Positions 27,761-36,709 of a DNA stretch of 64,000 bases are shown here, one piece after another. Origin of the DNA: Deltaproteobacteria bacterium (GTDB taxonomy: Bacteria > Myxococcota > JADLHZ01); the NCBI GenBank assembly GCA_020848545.1, contig JADLHZ010000085.1, positions 124,001-188,000 on the forward strand, in the 5' to 3' direction. Within the stretch, counting starts at the first letter, position 1. Each line of letters begins with the position of its first letter. The notes beneath the pieces were generated by a model that saw nothing but the letters and a program-made list of their open reading frames with translations, did not search any database and was not told where the DNA came from. Position numbers and translations under genes: made by a program.

Positions 27761-29011
27761 ATGCGTCGCGCGTTCTTCGGCCTGCTCTTCGTCGCCTGCG
27801 CCGGCGTCGATCCGTCGAGCGATCCACATCAGCAGGCGACGGGACCGACGTCGGCGACCGGCACCACCGGCACCACGCAGTCGACGACCGGTCGCTTCGT
27901 CACCACGTTCACCGCGGCGAGCGCCACGACGCAAAGCGCGCCTGCGGGTGCGCTCGTCACGACGCCACCGGCGGTCGTCGTGAAGGATCAGCTCGGCGCG
28001 CCGCTCGCCGGCATCGGCGTGCTCTTCGAGGTGACAGCTGGCGGCGGCAGCATCGCGAGCGACGTCGTCAGCACGGACGCGAACGGTACGGCGACGATGC
28101 CGTGGACGCTCGGAAAAGCGAACGTCGCGCAGACCGTCCGCGCGTCGTTGACGGGGCAGAGCGCGCTGCCGCCGATCACCTTCACCGCGAGCGTGCAAAC
28201 CTCGTATGCGATCACCCTCGTCTTCGTCGGCACTGTCGGCGCCGCCGAACAGGCGTCGTTGCAAGCCGCCGCGGCACGGTGGAGCGCGGTCATCACCGGC
28301 GACTTGCCGGACACGTCGATCGATCGGCAGACGCTGCCGGCCGACTGCGGCCACACGAACAACTCGACGATGCTCGCGATCGACGACGTCGTGATCTTCG
28401 CCGACGTCTCGCCGATCGACGGTCCAGCGGGCCTGCTCGCCACCTCCGGCCCGTGCGCCACGCGGCAGAGCGGCGCCCCCGCCGTTGGCGCCATCACGAT
28501 CGACAGCGCCGACCTTGCGCTCCTCGCGGCGAAGAACCTGCGCGACCCGGTGATCCTCCACGAGATGGGCCACGTGCTCGGCGTCGGCGCGCAATGGAAG
28601 ATGAAGAACCTCGTCGCGGCGCCGTCCTTGCCGAGCTCGCCCGGCGCCGACACGCACTTCATCGGCGCCCAGGCCCTGCAAGCGTTCCTCGCTGTCGGCG
28701 GCACCGGCTACATGGGCGGCCAGAACGTTCCGCTCGAAAACAACGCGGTCGCAGCGTCCGCCGACACGCACTGGCGCGAGAGCGTCTTGAAGAACGAGCT
28801 GATGAGCACGGCGATCGCGGAGATCGAGGGCTCGTACCCCTTGAGCGCGCTCACGATCGCTTCGCTCTCCGACCTCGGCTTCTACACCGTGAACATGGCG
28901 GCGGCCGACACGTTCCGCGTGAGCTTCGGTGCGGGACGAGACGGCGAGGCCGCGCCCACTTGCCGCGTGCGCACGCCGACGATCACCCTCGCGACAGCGC
29001 CTTCTCCGTGA
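27761..29011 (+). CDS. Leishmanolysin-like (M8) metalloprotease lipoprotein
   Basis: 416 residues with lipobox FVAC (Cys13). After a Gly-Thr linker, residues 50-145 form a bacterial Ig-like domain (LGAPLAGIGVLFEVTAGGGSI ... DANGTATMPWTLG). The catalytic part has VILHEMGHVLGVG (His267, Glu268, His271), the downstream pattern GGTGYMGGQNVPLENN, a third zinc ligand candidate His337 in DTHWRE, and the Met-turn ELMS (Met348). This order is that of leishmanolysin, a metzincin. It should cleave extracellular proteins from the cell surface. It overlaps the convergent LolA-like gene by 29 bases. Confidence 0.88.
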   Translation: MRRAFFGLLFVACAGVDPSSDPHQQATGPTSATGTTGTTQSTTGRFVTTFTAASATTQSAPAGALVTTPPAVVVKDQLGAPLAGIGVLFEVTAGGGSIASDVVSTDANGTATMPWTLGKANVAQTVRASLTGQSALPPITFTASVQTSYAITLVFVGTVGAAEQASLQAAAARWSAVITGDLPDTSIDRQTLPADCGHTNNSTMLAIDDVVIFADVSPIDGPAGLLATSGPCATRQSGAPAVGAITIDSADLALLAAKNLRDPVILHEMGHVLGVGAQWKMKNLVAAPSLPSSPGADTHFIGAQALQAFLAVGGTGYMGGQNVPLENNAVAASADTHWRESVLKNELMSTAIAEIEGSYPLSALTIASLSDLGFYTVNMAAADTFRVSFGAGRDGEAAPTCRVRTPTITLATAPSP

Positions 29012-29747
29012 ACTCGTCGTCGCCGATCTTCGCCTTGAAGTCGATCTTGCCGAGCTGGACCTCGGTCTTGCTGCCCTTCTTCACGTCTTCCATCACGCTC
29101 TCGGCGATGACCGTGCGCCCTTCGATGTTCTTCACCTTCACGACGCGCAGCACCTTCCACAGCGAGGACTGCTTGTCGTAGAACTCGACCTTGCGCACCA
29201 TGAAGGTGCTCTTCTCGATCCACACCTTCGCTTTTCCGTACTCGCCGGCCTGCGCCTCCTTCGGCACCGAGTCGAGGACGTAGCAAGCGGCGCCGTCGAC
29301 GGTCTCGTCAGCGAGCTTGGTCACGTTCGCGTCGCTCAGGTACTTGCCGTCGAAGTCGCCGTAGCTGAAGTCCGTGCCCATGAAGCTCTGACTGCGCTGC
29401 GAGCTCGAGATGCGCTTCGTCTTGCCGAGCGCCGGCAGGAAGAGGAACTGATCGTTGTCGCGGCCTTTGTTCTCGATCGCCAAGAACGCGGCGCCGGCGA
29501 CGTCGGGCGGCGCCAAGAAGCGCACGACGCTCTTCGACAGCCCCTCGTTCTTCTTCGACTTGATCGTCATCTGCCGCAGGCGCACTTCCTTCGACTTCGT
29601 CGTCACCTTGAGCACGATGTCGGCCGTCGCGTCGTCGAAGCCGATGGTGTTGTTCTTGTCCTTCGCTTTGTCGGCGATCTGCTGCGCGCTCGGATCGTCG
29701 GCCAACGCAACGCACGGGAACAGGAGCACGAGGAGGAGTGCCTTCAT
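28983..29747 (-). CDS. LolA-like outer-membrane lipoprotein-sorting protein
   Basis: 254 residues with a signal peptide MKALLLVLLFPCVALA. The body (ATADIVLKVTTKSKEVRLRQMTIKSKKNEGLSKSVVRFLAPPDVAGAAFLAIENKG ... QFLFLPALGKTKRISSSQRSQSFMGTDFSYGDF) matches the LolA-fold family often encoded beside MMPL/RND lipid transporters. It is probably a periplasmic lipid or lipoprotein carrier. No transporter lies nearby. Its ATG overlaps the stop of the sensor gene (ATGA), so it is coupled to the signalling operon. Confidence 0.85.
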   Translation of the reverse strand: MKALLLVLLFPCVALADDPSAQQIADKAKDKNNTIGFDDATADIVLKVTTKSKEVRLRQMTIKSKKNEGLSKSVVRFLAPPDVAGAAFLAIENKGRDNDQFLFLPALGKTKRISSSQRSQSFMGTDFSYGDFDGKYLSDANVTKLADETVDGAACYVLDSVPKEAQAGEYGKAKVWIEKSTFMVRKVEFYDKQSSLWKVLRVVKVKNIEGRTVIAESVMEDVKKGSKTEVQLGKIDFKAKIGDDEFTEKALSRG

Positions 29748-31759
29748 GACGGACGTCCTTTATCCGGGCCCGGGATGACCACGGCGCCCTCCTCCTCGCT
29801 GACCGACGCATCGAGGTCAACGATCCGCGTCGAGCCGACGTAGGTCTTCGTCTCGTACTTGGTGATGCGGCCGATCTTGCGCACGATCTCGGCCATGCGC
29901 TCGGCTTCGCGCGCGATGACCTCGAGCGGCCGCTTCAACGCCTCGTCTTGGATCTTCTTCTTCAGCAGCTCGGCGTAGCCCATGATGCTCGTCAGCGGCT
30001 GGTTGAGCTCGTGCGCGGTCGTGCCGGCGAGCTCGGCGATCACCGCCTGCTTCTCGGACATCTGCAGCTTCTCCTGCGCGAGCGAGAGCTTGTTCTCGAT
30101 GCGCAAGCGCTCGCGCAAGTCGGCGAAGATGCCGACGACCGCGGTCTCTTGGCCGTCTTGATAGACGAGCGCGGCGGTGAAGTTCACCGGGATCTTCTCG
30201 CCCGCCTTGTTCGTGATCTCGCGGCGGCTGAGGTCGAGCTTGCCGACGCCGCCCCGCTCCGGGCTGCGCAGGTCACGCATGATCTCCTCGGCGCCGGTCG
30301 CCCCGAAGAGATCGGGCGCGCGCGGGTGCTCCTTCTCGCTGAAGCCGAAGACGCTCTCGGCCGCCTTGTTCATGATGACGACCTCGCCGGCCGGGGTCCA
30401 CGCGACGATGGGGTCGACGGACGAGTCGATGAGGTTCTCCAAGAAGTCCTTCGTGCGCTTGAGCTCGACGGCGTTTTGGCGATCGCGGGTGATGTCGCGG
30501 AAGGTGAAGAGCGTCGCGCCGTGCCGGTGCATGAAGCTCGAGATCGACGCCGACAAGATACGCCGCTCGCCGGCGAGCACGATCGGCACGTCGAACACGC
30601 TGGTCACGTGCGCGCTCTGTGACTGGGAGATGATCGCGCGGATGCGATCGCGATCGCGCGCCTCGACGTACGCCAAGAAATCGACGTTCAAGCCTTCGCC
30701 CGCGTTGATGTTCAGCATCTCGGCCGCGGCGCGATTCGCAAAGGTGATGATGCCGTTCTCGTTCATCGTCAGCATGCCGTCGGCGGCGCCCGAGATGAAG
30801 TCCTCGAAGCGGCGGACGAGCTCCAAGCGCTCAGCGACTTCCCGGCGCTCGACGTCGAGGCGCACGGACTCTTCGGCGATGCCGCTGAACATGCGTGCGT
30901 TGCGTACGGCGACGGCCGTGGCACTAGCGACCGTTTGGCCAAAGGTGAGCTCGCGCGTGGACAAGGCTTCTATCGGCTGCGAGCTGCGCAGGAGCATCAC
31001 GCCGATGACTTCGTTCGTCACGAGCATCGGGAACAAGATCGCTGCGCGCACTTGCTTCGGCTTCACCTCGGCGAAGACCGGGTGGTGATCAGCGTCGGGC
31101 ACGACGAGCGGCGCCCGCGTCTGCATCGTCTCGACGATCTCGGGGTAGTTCTTCAGCTCGAGCTTGATGTCCTGCACGTTCGGATCTTCCGACGCGACGA
31201 CGACGACGCCGGTGTCAGCGCCAGGCTCGATCAAGATGATCGAGCAGCGCTCGACGTGGATCGCCTCGATCAAGCGCGAGGCAACGACGCGCAGGATCTG
31301 CCGCAGATCGAAGCGGCTCGCCAGGGTGTTCTGCAGCTCGAGGAGGAGCGTGCGATCGCGCGTCTGTTGCTCGAGCTCGTCGAGCAGACGCTTCGACCTG
31401 AGGTGCGCGCCGAGCCGCGGGATGAGCTCGTACTTCTTCACCGGCTTCGTGATGTAGTCGTCGGCGCCGGCTGCGAACGCGCGCGTGATATTGTCCTCGT
31501 CGTCGCGCGCGGTCAGCATGACGATCGGCACGCGGCGGGTGGCGGGCAAGCGGCGGAGCTCGGCGCAGACGGCGAGGCCGCTCATCGTCGGCAGCACGAG
31601 ATCCAAGAGGATGATGTCGGGCTTGAACTGCTGCGACTCGACGAGCGCGCTCGGGCCATCTTGAACGATGTGCACCTCGTAACCGCTGGCGGCGAGCGTA
31701 TTTGCCACGTCCTTCGCGAGCAAGAGCTCATCATCGACGATCAGAACGCGTTGGCTCAT
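29744..31759 (-). CDS. REC-GAF-PAS-PAS-HisKA signalling protein lacking an ATPase domain
   Basis: 671 residues. Receiver domain 1-120 (Asp53, Lys of ITKPV); GAF about 135-290; PAS about 325-430; second PAS about 440-560; then a HisKA segment with TTAHELNQPLTS (His583). A histidine kinase would continue with N, G1 and G2 boxes, but the protein ends 88 residues after the His with YETKTYVGSTRIVDLDASVSEEEG and no ATP-binding domain. The stop overlaps the next start, so truncation by sequencing error is unlikely. It may be phosphorylated in trans, for example by CheA, whose gene overlaps by 4 bases. Confidence 0.88.
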   Translation of the reverse strand: MSQRVLIVDDELLLAKDVANTLAASGYEVHIVQDGPSALVESQQFKPDIILLDLVLPTMSGLAVCAELRRLPATRRVPIVMLTARDDEDNITRAFAAGADDYITKPVKKYELIPRLGAHLRSKRLLDELEQQTRDRTLLLELQNTLASRFDLRQILRVVASRLIEAIHVERCSIILIEPGADTGVVVVASEDPNVQDIKLELKNYPEIVETMQTRAPLVVPDADHHPVFAEVKPKQVRAAILFPMLVTNEVIGVMLLRSSQPIEALSTRELTFGQTVASATAVAVRNARMFSGIAEESVRLDVERREVAERLELVRRFEDFISGAADGMLTMNENGIITFANRAAAEMLNINAGEGLNVDFLAYVEARDRDRIRAIISQSQSAHVTSVFDVPIVLAGERRILSASISSFMHRHGATLFTFRDITRDRQNAVELKRTKDFLENLIDSSVDPIVAWTPAGEVVIMNKAAESVFGFSEKEHPRAPDLFGATGAEEIMRDLRSPERGGVGKLDLSRREITNKAGEKIPVNFTAALVYQDGQETAVVGIFADLRERLRIENKLSLAQEKLQMSEKQAVIAELAGTTAHELNQPLTSIMGYAELLKKKIQDEALKRPLEVIAREAERMAEIVRKIGRITKYETKTYVGSTRIVDLDASVSEEEGAVVIPGPDKGRPS

Positions 31760-33666
31760 GGCGGCACCGCGGCGTCTTGTGCCGGCGCCAGGGCATAGTC
31801 ACCGATCAGGCGTACGACGTCCAGGATCATCATCGGCCGCCCGTCGCCGAGCACAGTGGCGCCGTCGAAGATGCGCATGCGATTGAGCGGCGGCCCGAGC
31901 TTCTTCGTCACCACCTCGCGCACTTCGAGCACCCGGCCGACCTGCAGCGCAACGGGGCTCACGTCGCCATCGACGACGACGATCCAGCGCTCTTCTTCGG
32001 GCGGCAGGTCGAGCAAGCGCGCCAGAGAGTAGACCGGCACCTTCATCCCGCGAAAGTCGAGCGTTTCGCCATCGAGCCCACTGAGCTGCACGCGTCCCTC
32101 GCTCAGGTCCTCGGTCGCCAGCACACGCCGCAACGGCACGCCATAGCCGTGGGCCCCCGACTGCACGCGAAGCACAGGCAAGACTGCGATCGAAGGCGGC
32201 AGGCGTAACGTGACGCGCGTGTACAGCGGCACCTCGGTCGCGAGCTCGATCGATCCGCCGAGCGAGTCGACGGCGTCCTGCACCGCGTCCATGCCCACGC
32301 CGCGGCCCGAGATCTGGTTCGCCGTGGCCTTGGTCGAGAAGCCCGGCATCGCCAGCAGGCGTACGATCTGCGCGGGGCTCAGCTTGCCCGCCGGCAGCAC
32401 GATGCCGCGTTTTTCAGCCTCGGCACGCAGCTTCGCCTCGTCGATGCCGGCGCCGTCATCTTCGATCGAGATGGCGATGGCGTCGCGATCGCGCTGGGCC
32501 TTCAAGACGATCGTCCCGACGTTCGCTTTCTTGCCGCGCCGCTCGGGCGCCTCGATGCCGTGGTCGACCGCATTGCGCAAGAGGTGCACGATGGCGCTGT
32601 CGATCGTCTCGAGCACGGCGCGATCGAGCTCGAGCTCGTGGCCCACGATCTGCAATTCGACGAGCTTGCCGGTGTTGTTGGCGGCGTCGCGGACGACACG
32701 CGGATAGCGCTCGGCGACCGTCGAGAACGGCACCGTGCGCAGGGCCATCGCTCGCGCGTGCACCGAGCGCACCGCCTGGCGCAGGATCTCCATCGCGCGA
32801 CCGCCCTCGCTCTCGCCCGCCGGTCCGAGCGCGGCCTCGACGCGGCTGTGCGCGATGAGCAGCTCGCCGGCGGCGTCGAGCAGCTCGTCGAGGACCACCG
32901 TACGCACGCGGATCGCACGGCCTTGCTCGCGCGCCTTCTGACTCATCTCGGGCGCCGCCGTCGGCACCACTGGCTGCACCTCGTAGCGCGCGATGTCGCT
33001 GAGCCCCGCGATCGCCGACGCGACCTTGGCCTCGTCGATGAGACCGCCATAGACCAAGGTGAGGCACAGGCCCGGCAAGGTCCCGGCCTTCAGATCTTCT
33101 GCCGAGGGGAGCTGCTGCATCGCCGGACCGAGCGCGGTTTGCAGGCGCTTCGCCGCCAAGAACGCGCGCAGCGCTGGTGTCGAGCTGCGCTCCTCGATGA
33201 ACACCTTGAGCGCCAGCTGGCCGGTCTCGATGACGTGATCTTTCTCTTTGGCCGCGGGCGTGGCGCCTGCCTTGTGCCCGGAGATCGTCTGCGCGCGTTG
33301 GATCAGCGCGCTCAGGGCGGGCGGATCGGCGCGGTCGCGGATCGCGGCGACGAAGAGCGACATCTGATCGCCGGCGAAGAGGAGCAGCTCGACGAGGGGC
33401 TTCTCGACGACGCGCTTGCGATCGCGCACCTCGCTCATCAGGTTCTCGAGCTCGTGACACGCGGTGCTGAGATCGTTGTAGCCCATCGTCGCCGCCATGC
33501 CCTTCAGCGAGTGGATGTGGCGGAAGATCTCGTGCACCGTCGGCCCGGCGCTCTCGGCGTCGTCGTGCGGCTTGTGCTCGAGCTCGAGCACGCCTTTGGC
33601 GAGCGCCTCCAAGTGCGCTTCGCTCTCTGAGACGAAGAGGCCGCGATACTTGTCGAGGCTCGACAT
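31756..33666 (-). CDS. cheA: Chemotaxis histidine kinase CheA
   Basis: 636 residues from ATG 33666. The P1 Hpt domain has HIHSLKGMAATMG (phospho-acceptor His52). The dimerisation domain starts near IRVRTVVLDELLDAAGEL. The ATPase domain has HLLRNAVDHGIE, DDGAGID and GRGVGMDAV. The C-terminal CheW-like regulatory domain has LPVLRVQSGAHGYGVPLRRV. It phosphorylates CheY-type regulators in a receptor array. A 220-residue region between P1 and P3 is not clearly a P2 domain. It is flanked by cheY/cheW/mcp upstream and the sensor gene downstream. Confidence 0.95.
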   Translation of the reverse strand: MSSLDKYRGLFVSESEAHLEALAKGVLELEHKPHDDAESAGPTVHEIFRHIHSLKGMAATMGYNDLSTACHELENLMSEVRDRKRVVEKPLVELLLFAGDQMSLFVAAIRDRADPPALSALIQRAQTISGHKAGATPAAKEKDHVIETGQLALKVFIEERSSTPALRAFLAAKRLQTALGPAMQQLPSAEDLKAGTLPGLCLTLVYGGLIDEAKVASAIAGLSDIARYEVQPVVPTAAPEMSQKAREQGRAIRVRTVVLDELLDAAGELLIAHSRVEAALGPAGESEGGRAMEILRQAVRSVHARAMALRTVPFSTVAERYPRVVRDAANNTGKLVELQIVGHELELDRAVLETIDSAIVHLLRNAVDHGIEAPERRGKKANVGTIVLKAQRDRDAIAISIEDDGAGIDEAKLRAEAEKRGIVLPAGKLSPAQIVRLLAMPGFSTKATANQISGRGVGMDAVQDAVDSLGGSIELATEVPLYTRVTLRLPPSIAVLPVLRVQSGAHGYGVPLRRVLATEDLSEGRVQLSGLDGETLDFRGMKVPVYSLARLLDLPPEEERWIVVVDGDVSPVALQVGRVLEVREVVTKKLGPPLNRMRIFDGATVLGDGRPMMILDVVRLIGDYALAPAQDAAVPP

Positions 33667-33677
33667 GGCGAGGAGCT

Positions 33678-34049
33678 TTAAGACTGGCGCTGGGCGAGCG
33701 CGCGCTTCAGGATGGCGCGGACGTCCTCGGCGCGAAAGGGCTTGACGATGAAGTCGACGGCGCCGGTCTCGAGCGCCTCGGTGACGAGCGCGTCGTGGCC
33801 AAGCGCGGAGCACATGACGACGATCGCTTTGGGATCGGCCTCCATGATCTCGCGCATCGCTTCCAAGCCACTCTTGTCGCGCATGACGACGTCCATCGTC
33901 ACGAGATCCGGCTTGAGTTGGCGAAACTTCTCCACCGCTTCGACGCCGTGCTCGGCCTCGCCGACCACTTCGAAGTCGGGCGGTAACAAGATGTCGCGCA
34001 ACATGCCACGCATGAAGGGCGCATCATCGACGATGAGCACTCGAGCCAT
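33678..34049 (-). CDS. CheY-like response regulator
   Basis: 123 residues, a single receiver domain. Acidic pocket DD (residues 8-9), phospho-acceptor Asp53 (LVTMDVVM), switch Ser in MCSALG, and Lys103 (IVKPF). With CheA next to it, it is the probable output regulator. It overlaps cheW by one base and precedes cheA by 11 bases. Confidence 0.94.
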   Translation of the reverse strand: MARVLIVDDAPFMRGMLRDILLPPDFEVVGEAEHGVEAVEKFRQLKPDLVTMDVVMRDKSGLEAMREIMEADPKAIVVMCSALGHDALVTEALETGAVDFIVKPFRAEDVRAILKRALAQRQS

Positions 34050-34492
34050 CAGGTCATCCTCGTCATGACGTAATCATACAACGCACGTAGGGAGAGCACG
34101 CGAAAAACCTCGCCATCGATCGTAAAGATACCGTCTATCACCTGGTCCATGGGGCCGTCTCTATTTCCGTCGTCCAAGCGCACCACGTTGGCGCCCGGCG
34201 CCGACTGCCGCACCCGCCAGACGCCGAGCCCGAGCTGCCCGTCCGGCAAGTCCACGATCACCCAATACCCGGCCTTCGTGCTCTGGTCCGGGAAGCCCAA
34301 GAGCCGCGCGAAGTCGATGATGCAGACCACGCGACCGGCGACGTTGGCCGCGCCTTGGACGAACGCCGGCGCCCGCGGCACCGGCACCGTCACCTCGGCG
34401 TCCATCACCCGTCGCACGAGCAACGCCTGCAGCGCGAACGCGTGCTTGCCGACGTTCAGGAGCAGGAACGACTGCGGTTCGTCGCCGATCAT
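34049..34492 (-). CDS. CheW-like coupling protein
   Basis: 147 residues, a single CheW domain: [53 protein letters not shown]. It links the methyl-accepting protein to CheA. It overlaps the receptor gene by 4 bases. Confidence 0.92.
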   Translation of the reverse strand: MIGDEPQSFLLLNVGKHAFALQALLVRRVMDAEVTVPVPRAPAFVQGAANVAGRVVCIIDFARLLGFPDQSTKAGYWVIVDLPDGQLGLGVWRVRQSAPGANVVRLDDGNRDGPMDQVIDGIFTIDGEVFRVLSLRALYDYVMTRMT

Positions 34493-35763
34493 TTGTTCGC
34501 CTGCTCGAGCTTGAAGCGCTGCATCACCGTCTCGAGCTCGCGCGACAGGTTCGAGAGCTCGAGCGCGTTGTGCGTCATCGCCTGCATCGAGCGCCGCTGC
34601 CGCTGCGTCGCCTCCATCACTTGCTCGGTCGCCGTCGCGTTCGACACCGCCACGCCAGAGATGCGCTCGATCGCTTGCACCATCTCCTGGGCACCGCGGA
34701 GCTGATCGCGGGTGATGCTCGAGATCTGCTGCACCATGTCCGCTCCGCGGGTGGCGGCGCCGGTGATGTTCTCGAGCGACTGCAAGATGGCGCTCAGCTC
34801 GGCGCGGCCGTTGTTCAGGTCGGTCGTCGATTCACGCATCGAGACGATCGCTTGATCGGACTCGGTGCCGAGCTCGAACGCGAGCTTGCTGATCTGCTCG
34901 GCCGACAGGCCCACGTTCTCCGCGAGCTTGCGCACCTCATCGGCGACGACGGCGAAGCCGCGGCCGTACTCGCCGGCGCGAGCGGCTTCGATCGTCGCGT
35001 TCAAGGCGAGCAGGTGCGTCTGCTGCGCGACGCGGGTGATCAGCTCGACGATCTTCGCGATCTCTTTGCTGCGCTCGCCGAAGCGAAACACGCGCTCGCT
35101 CGACTTCTCGACGCGCTCGAAGACGGCGCTCATCTTGTCGATCGTCTTTCGCGCGATGGCGCTGCCGGACGACGCGGCTTCGCTCGTATCGGTCGACGCC
35201 TTCGACGCATCCTCGGCGCTGCGCGCGGTGCGCTCGATCAACTTGGCGATGGAGTTGATGAGGCTCGACGCCTTCTCGACGAGCTCGGTCTGCCACTCGG
35301 CGCCGCTCGAAATGCGCGCGATCGACTCCGTGACCTCGGCGGCCGAAGCGTTCACGCCCTCGGCGCCGTTTCTGAGCTCGTTCGCGCTCTCGGCGACCGA
35401 CTGCGAGGTGCGCTGCATGTGGATGACGAGCTCTCTGAAGTTGTCGAGCATCAGATTGATCGCGGCGCGCAGGTCATCGACCTCGTCAGGCACGCGCGAC
35501 GGCTGCTTGAAGACCAGGTTCGTCGAGAGATCGCCGCTCGAGATGCCGCGGCCGAACTGCGTCAGCTCGCCCAAGTGCCGGGTGATCCGCCGCGCGAAGT
35601 AGATGCTGCCCCCCGAGAGCAAGACGAAGCCGGTCGCGACCAGCGCCACGCGCTCATTCGTATCGTCGAAGAGCGCCTCGGCCAGAAGCGCGAGGCCGAC
35701 GATCGCCAAACCGAAGGCGATGAAGGCGATCACGAGCTTCTTGACGAGGACACGGGCGACCAT
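34489..35763 (-). CDS. Methyl-accepting chemotaxis protein without periplasmic sensor
   Basis: 424 residues. Two membrane segments ([21 protein letters not shown] and [19 protein letters not shown]) are separated by only about a dozen residues, so there is no room for a periplasmic ligand domain. A HAMP segment ([20 protein letters not shown]) follows, then a long coiled-coil signalling domain with the hairpin tip [39 protein letters not shown]. It probably senses a cytoplasmic or membrane state, or works with a partner. No CheR or CheB is encoded in the window, so adaptation must rely on genes elsewhere or be absent. Confidence 0.93.
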   Translation of the reverse strand: MVARVLVKKLVIAFIAFGLAIVGLALLAEALFDDTNERVALVATGFVLLSGGSIYFARRITRHLGELTQFGRGISSGDLSTNLVFKQPSRVPDEVDDLRAAINLMLDNFRELVIHMQRTSQSVAESANELRNGAEGVNASAAEVTESIARISSGAEWQTELVEKASSLINSIAKLIERTARSAEDASKASTDTSEAASSGSAIARKTIDKMSAVFERVEKSSERVFRFGERSKEIAKIVELITRVAQQTHLLALNATIEAARAGEYGRGFAVVADEVRKLAENVGLSAEQISKLAFELGTESDQAIVSMRESTTDLNNGRAELSAILQSLENITGAATRGADMVQQISSITRDQLRGAQEMVQAIERISGVAVSNATATEQVMEATQRQRRSMQAMTHNALELSNLSRELETVMQRFKLEQANK

Positions 35764-35806
35764 GCGCCTGAATCATCGCGCCCATCTGGGCCATCCGCAA
35801 TTTTTG

Positions 35807-36709
35807 CTATCCGGGCGTGACAAAGTGATCGAAGCCGGCCGCGAGCGGCGTGCCGGCGCCGCGCACGATCTCGCCGATCGCGGTGAAGCCGGCCGGAACC
35901 GGCGCGCCGGCACGCAGAACGCAAAGCAGCTCGAAGTCCTCGCCGCCCGAGGTCGCGAGTGACACCGGGTCAACGCCGAGCATCTCAGCGGCACGTCGGG
36001 TGTCGGCGGCGATCGGCAGCGCAGAAAGATCGAGCGCAGCGCCGAGGCCCTCCGGCAACAGGCGGGGCAAGTCTGCCGCGAGGCCGTCCGAGAGATCGAT
36101 CGCGCCGAGACACGCCTCGTTCGCCGCGAGCGCGCGCCCGTGAGCCACCCGCGGCGACGGCCGGCGCTGCTTTCCACGCAAGCGCGCCCATTCATCGCCC
36201 ACGACGCCGCGCTCCAAGATCGCCAAGCCGGCGGCCGCCGCGCCGAGCTCTCCACTGACGCACAGGCGATCGCCCACGCTGCCGACACGCCGGCGCAGCA
36301 CGCGATCGGCCTTGCCGAACACCGAGAGCGCGATGACGATCGGCCCGTCCGTGCGCGACAAGTCGCCGCCGAGCAACGCACAGCCTTCGACGGCCGCGAG
36401 CGCGCGCAACGCGGTCGCGAGCTCTTCGATCCACCTCGCCTCGACGCGCGCCTCAGGCAACGCCAGCGCCAGCGTGAACCCGACAGGAACCGCGCCGGCC
36501 GCGGCGAGATCCGAGAGGTTCACGGCGAGCGCCTTGTGCGCCACGTCGCCAGCCGAGAACGTGCGCAAGCGAAAGTCGACGTCTTCGACCAGCATGTCGG
36601 TGCTCGTCACGATGTCGCCGTCGATCACGCACACGTCGTCGTCGAAGCCGAGCGCGCGTGGATCCGCGTGACCGCGCGTCAACAGGCGCACGATGTCGGC
36701 TTCGTTCAC
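35807..36709 (-). CDS. thiL: Thiamine-monophosphate kinase
   Basis: 300 residues from GTG 36709, which overlaps the kinase stop upstream (GTGA). Recognisable ThiL signatures are DDVCVIDGDIVTSTDMLVEDVDF, HKALAVNLSDLAAAGAVP, LLGGDLSR, DLSDGLAADLPRL and SGGEDFELLC. It phosphorylates thiamine monophosphate to the diphosphate cofactor with ATP. Its position between two signalling genes looks like simple operon packing. Confidence 0.93.
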   Translation of the reverse strand: MNEADIVRLLTRGHADPRALGFDDDVCVIDGDIVTSTDMLVEDVDFRLRTFSAGDVAHKALAVNLSDLAAAGAVPVGFTLALALPEARVEARWIEELATALRALAAVEGCALLGGDLSRTDGPIVIALSVFGKADRVLRRRVGSVGDRLCVSGELGAAAAGLAILERGVVGDEWARLRGKQRRPSPRVAHGRALAANEACLGAIDLSDGLAADLPRLLPEGLGAALDLSALPIAADTRRAAEMLGVDPVSLATSGGEDFELLCVLRAGAPVPAGFTAIGEIVRGAGTPLAAGFDHFVTPG

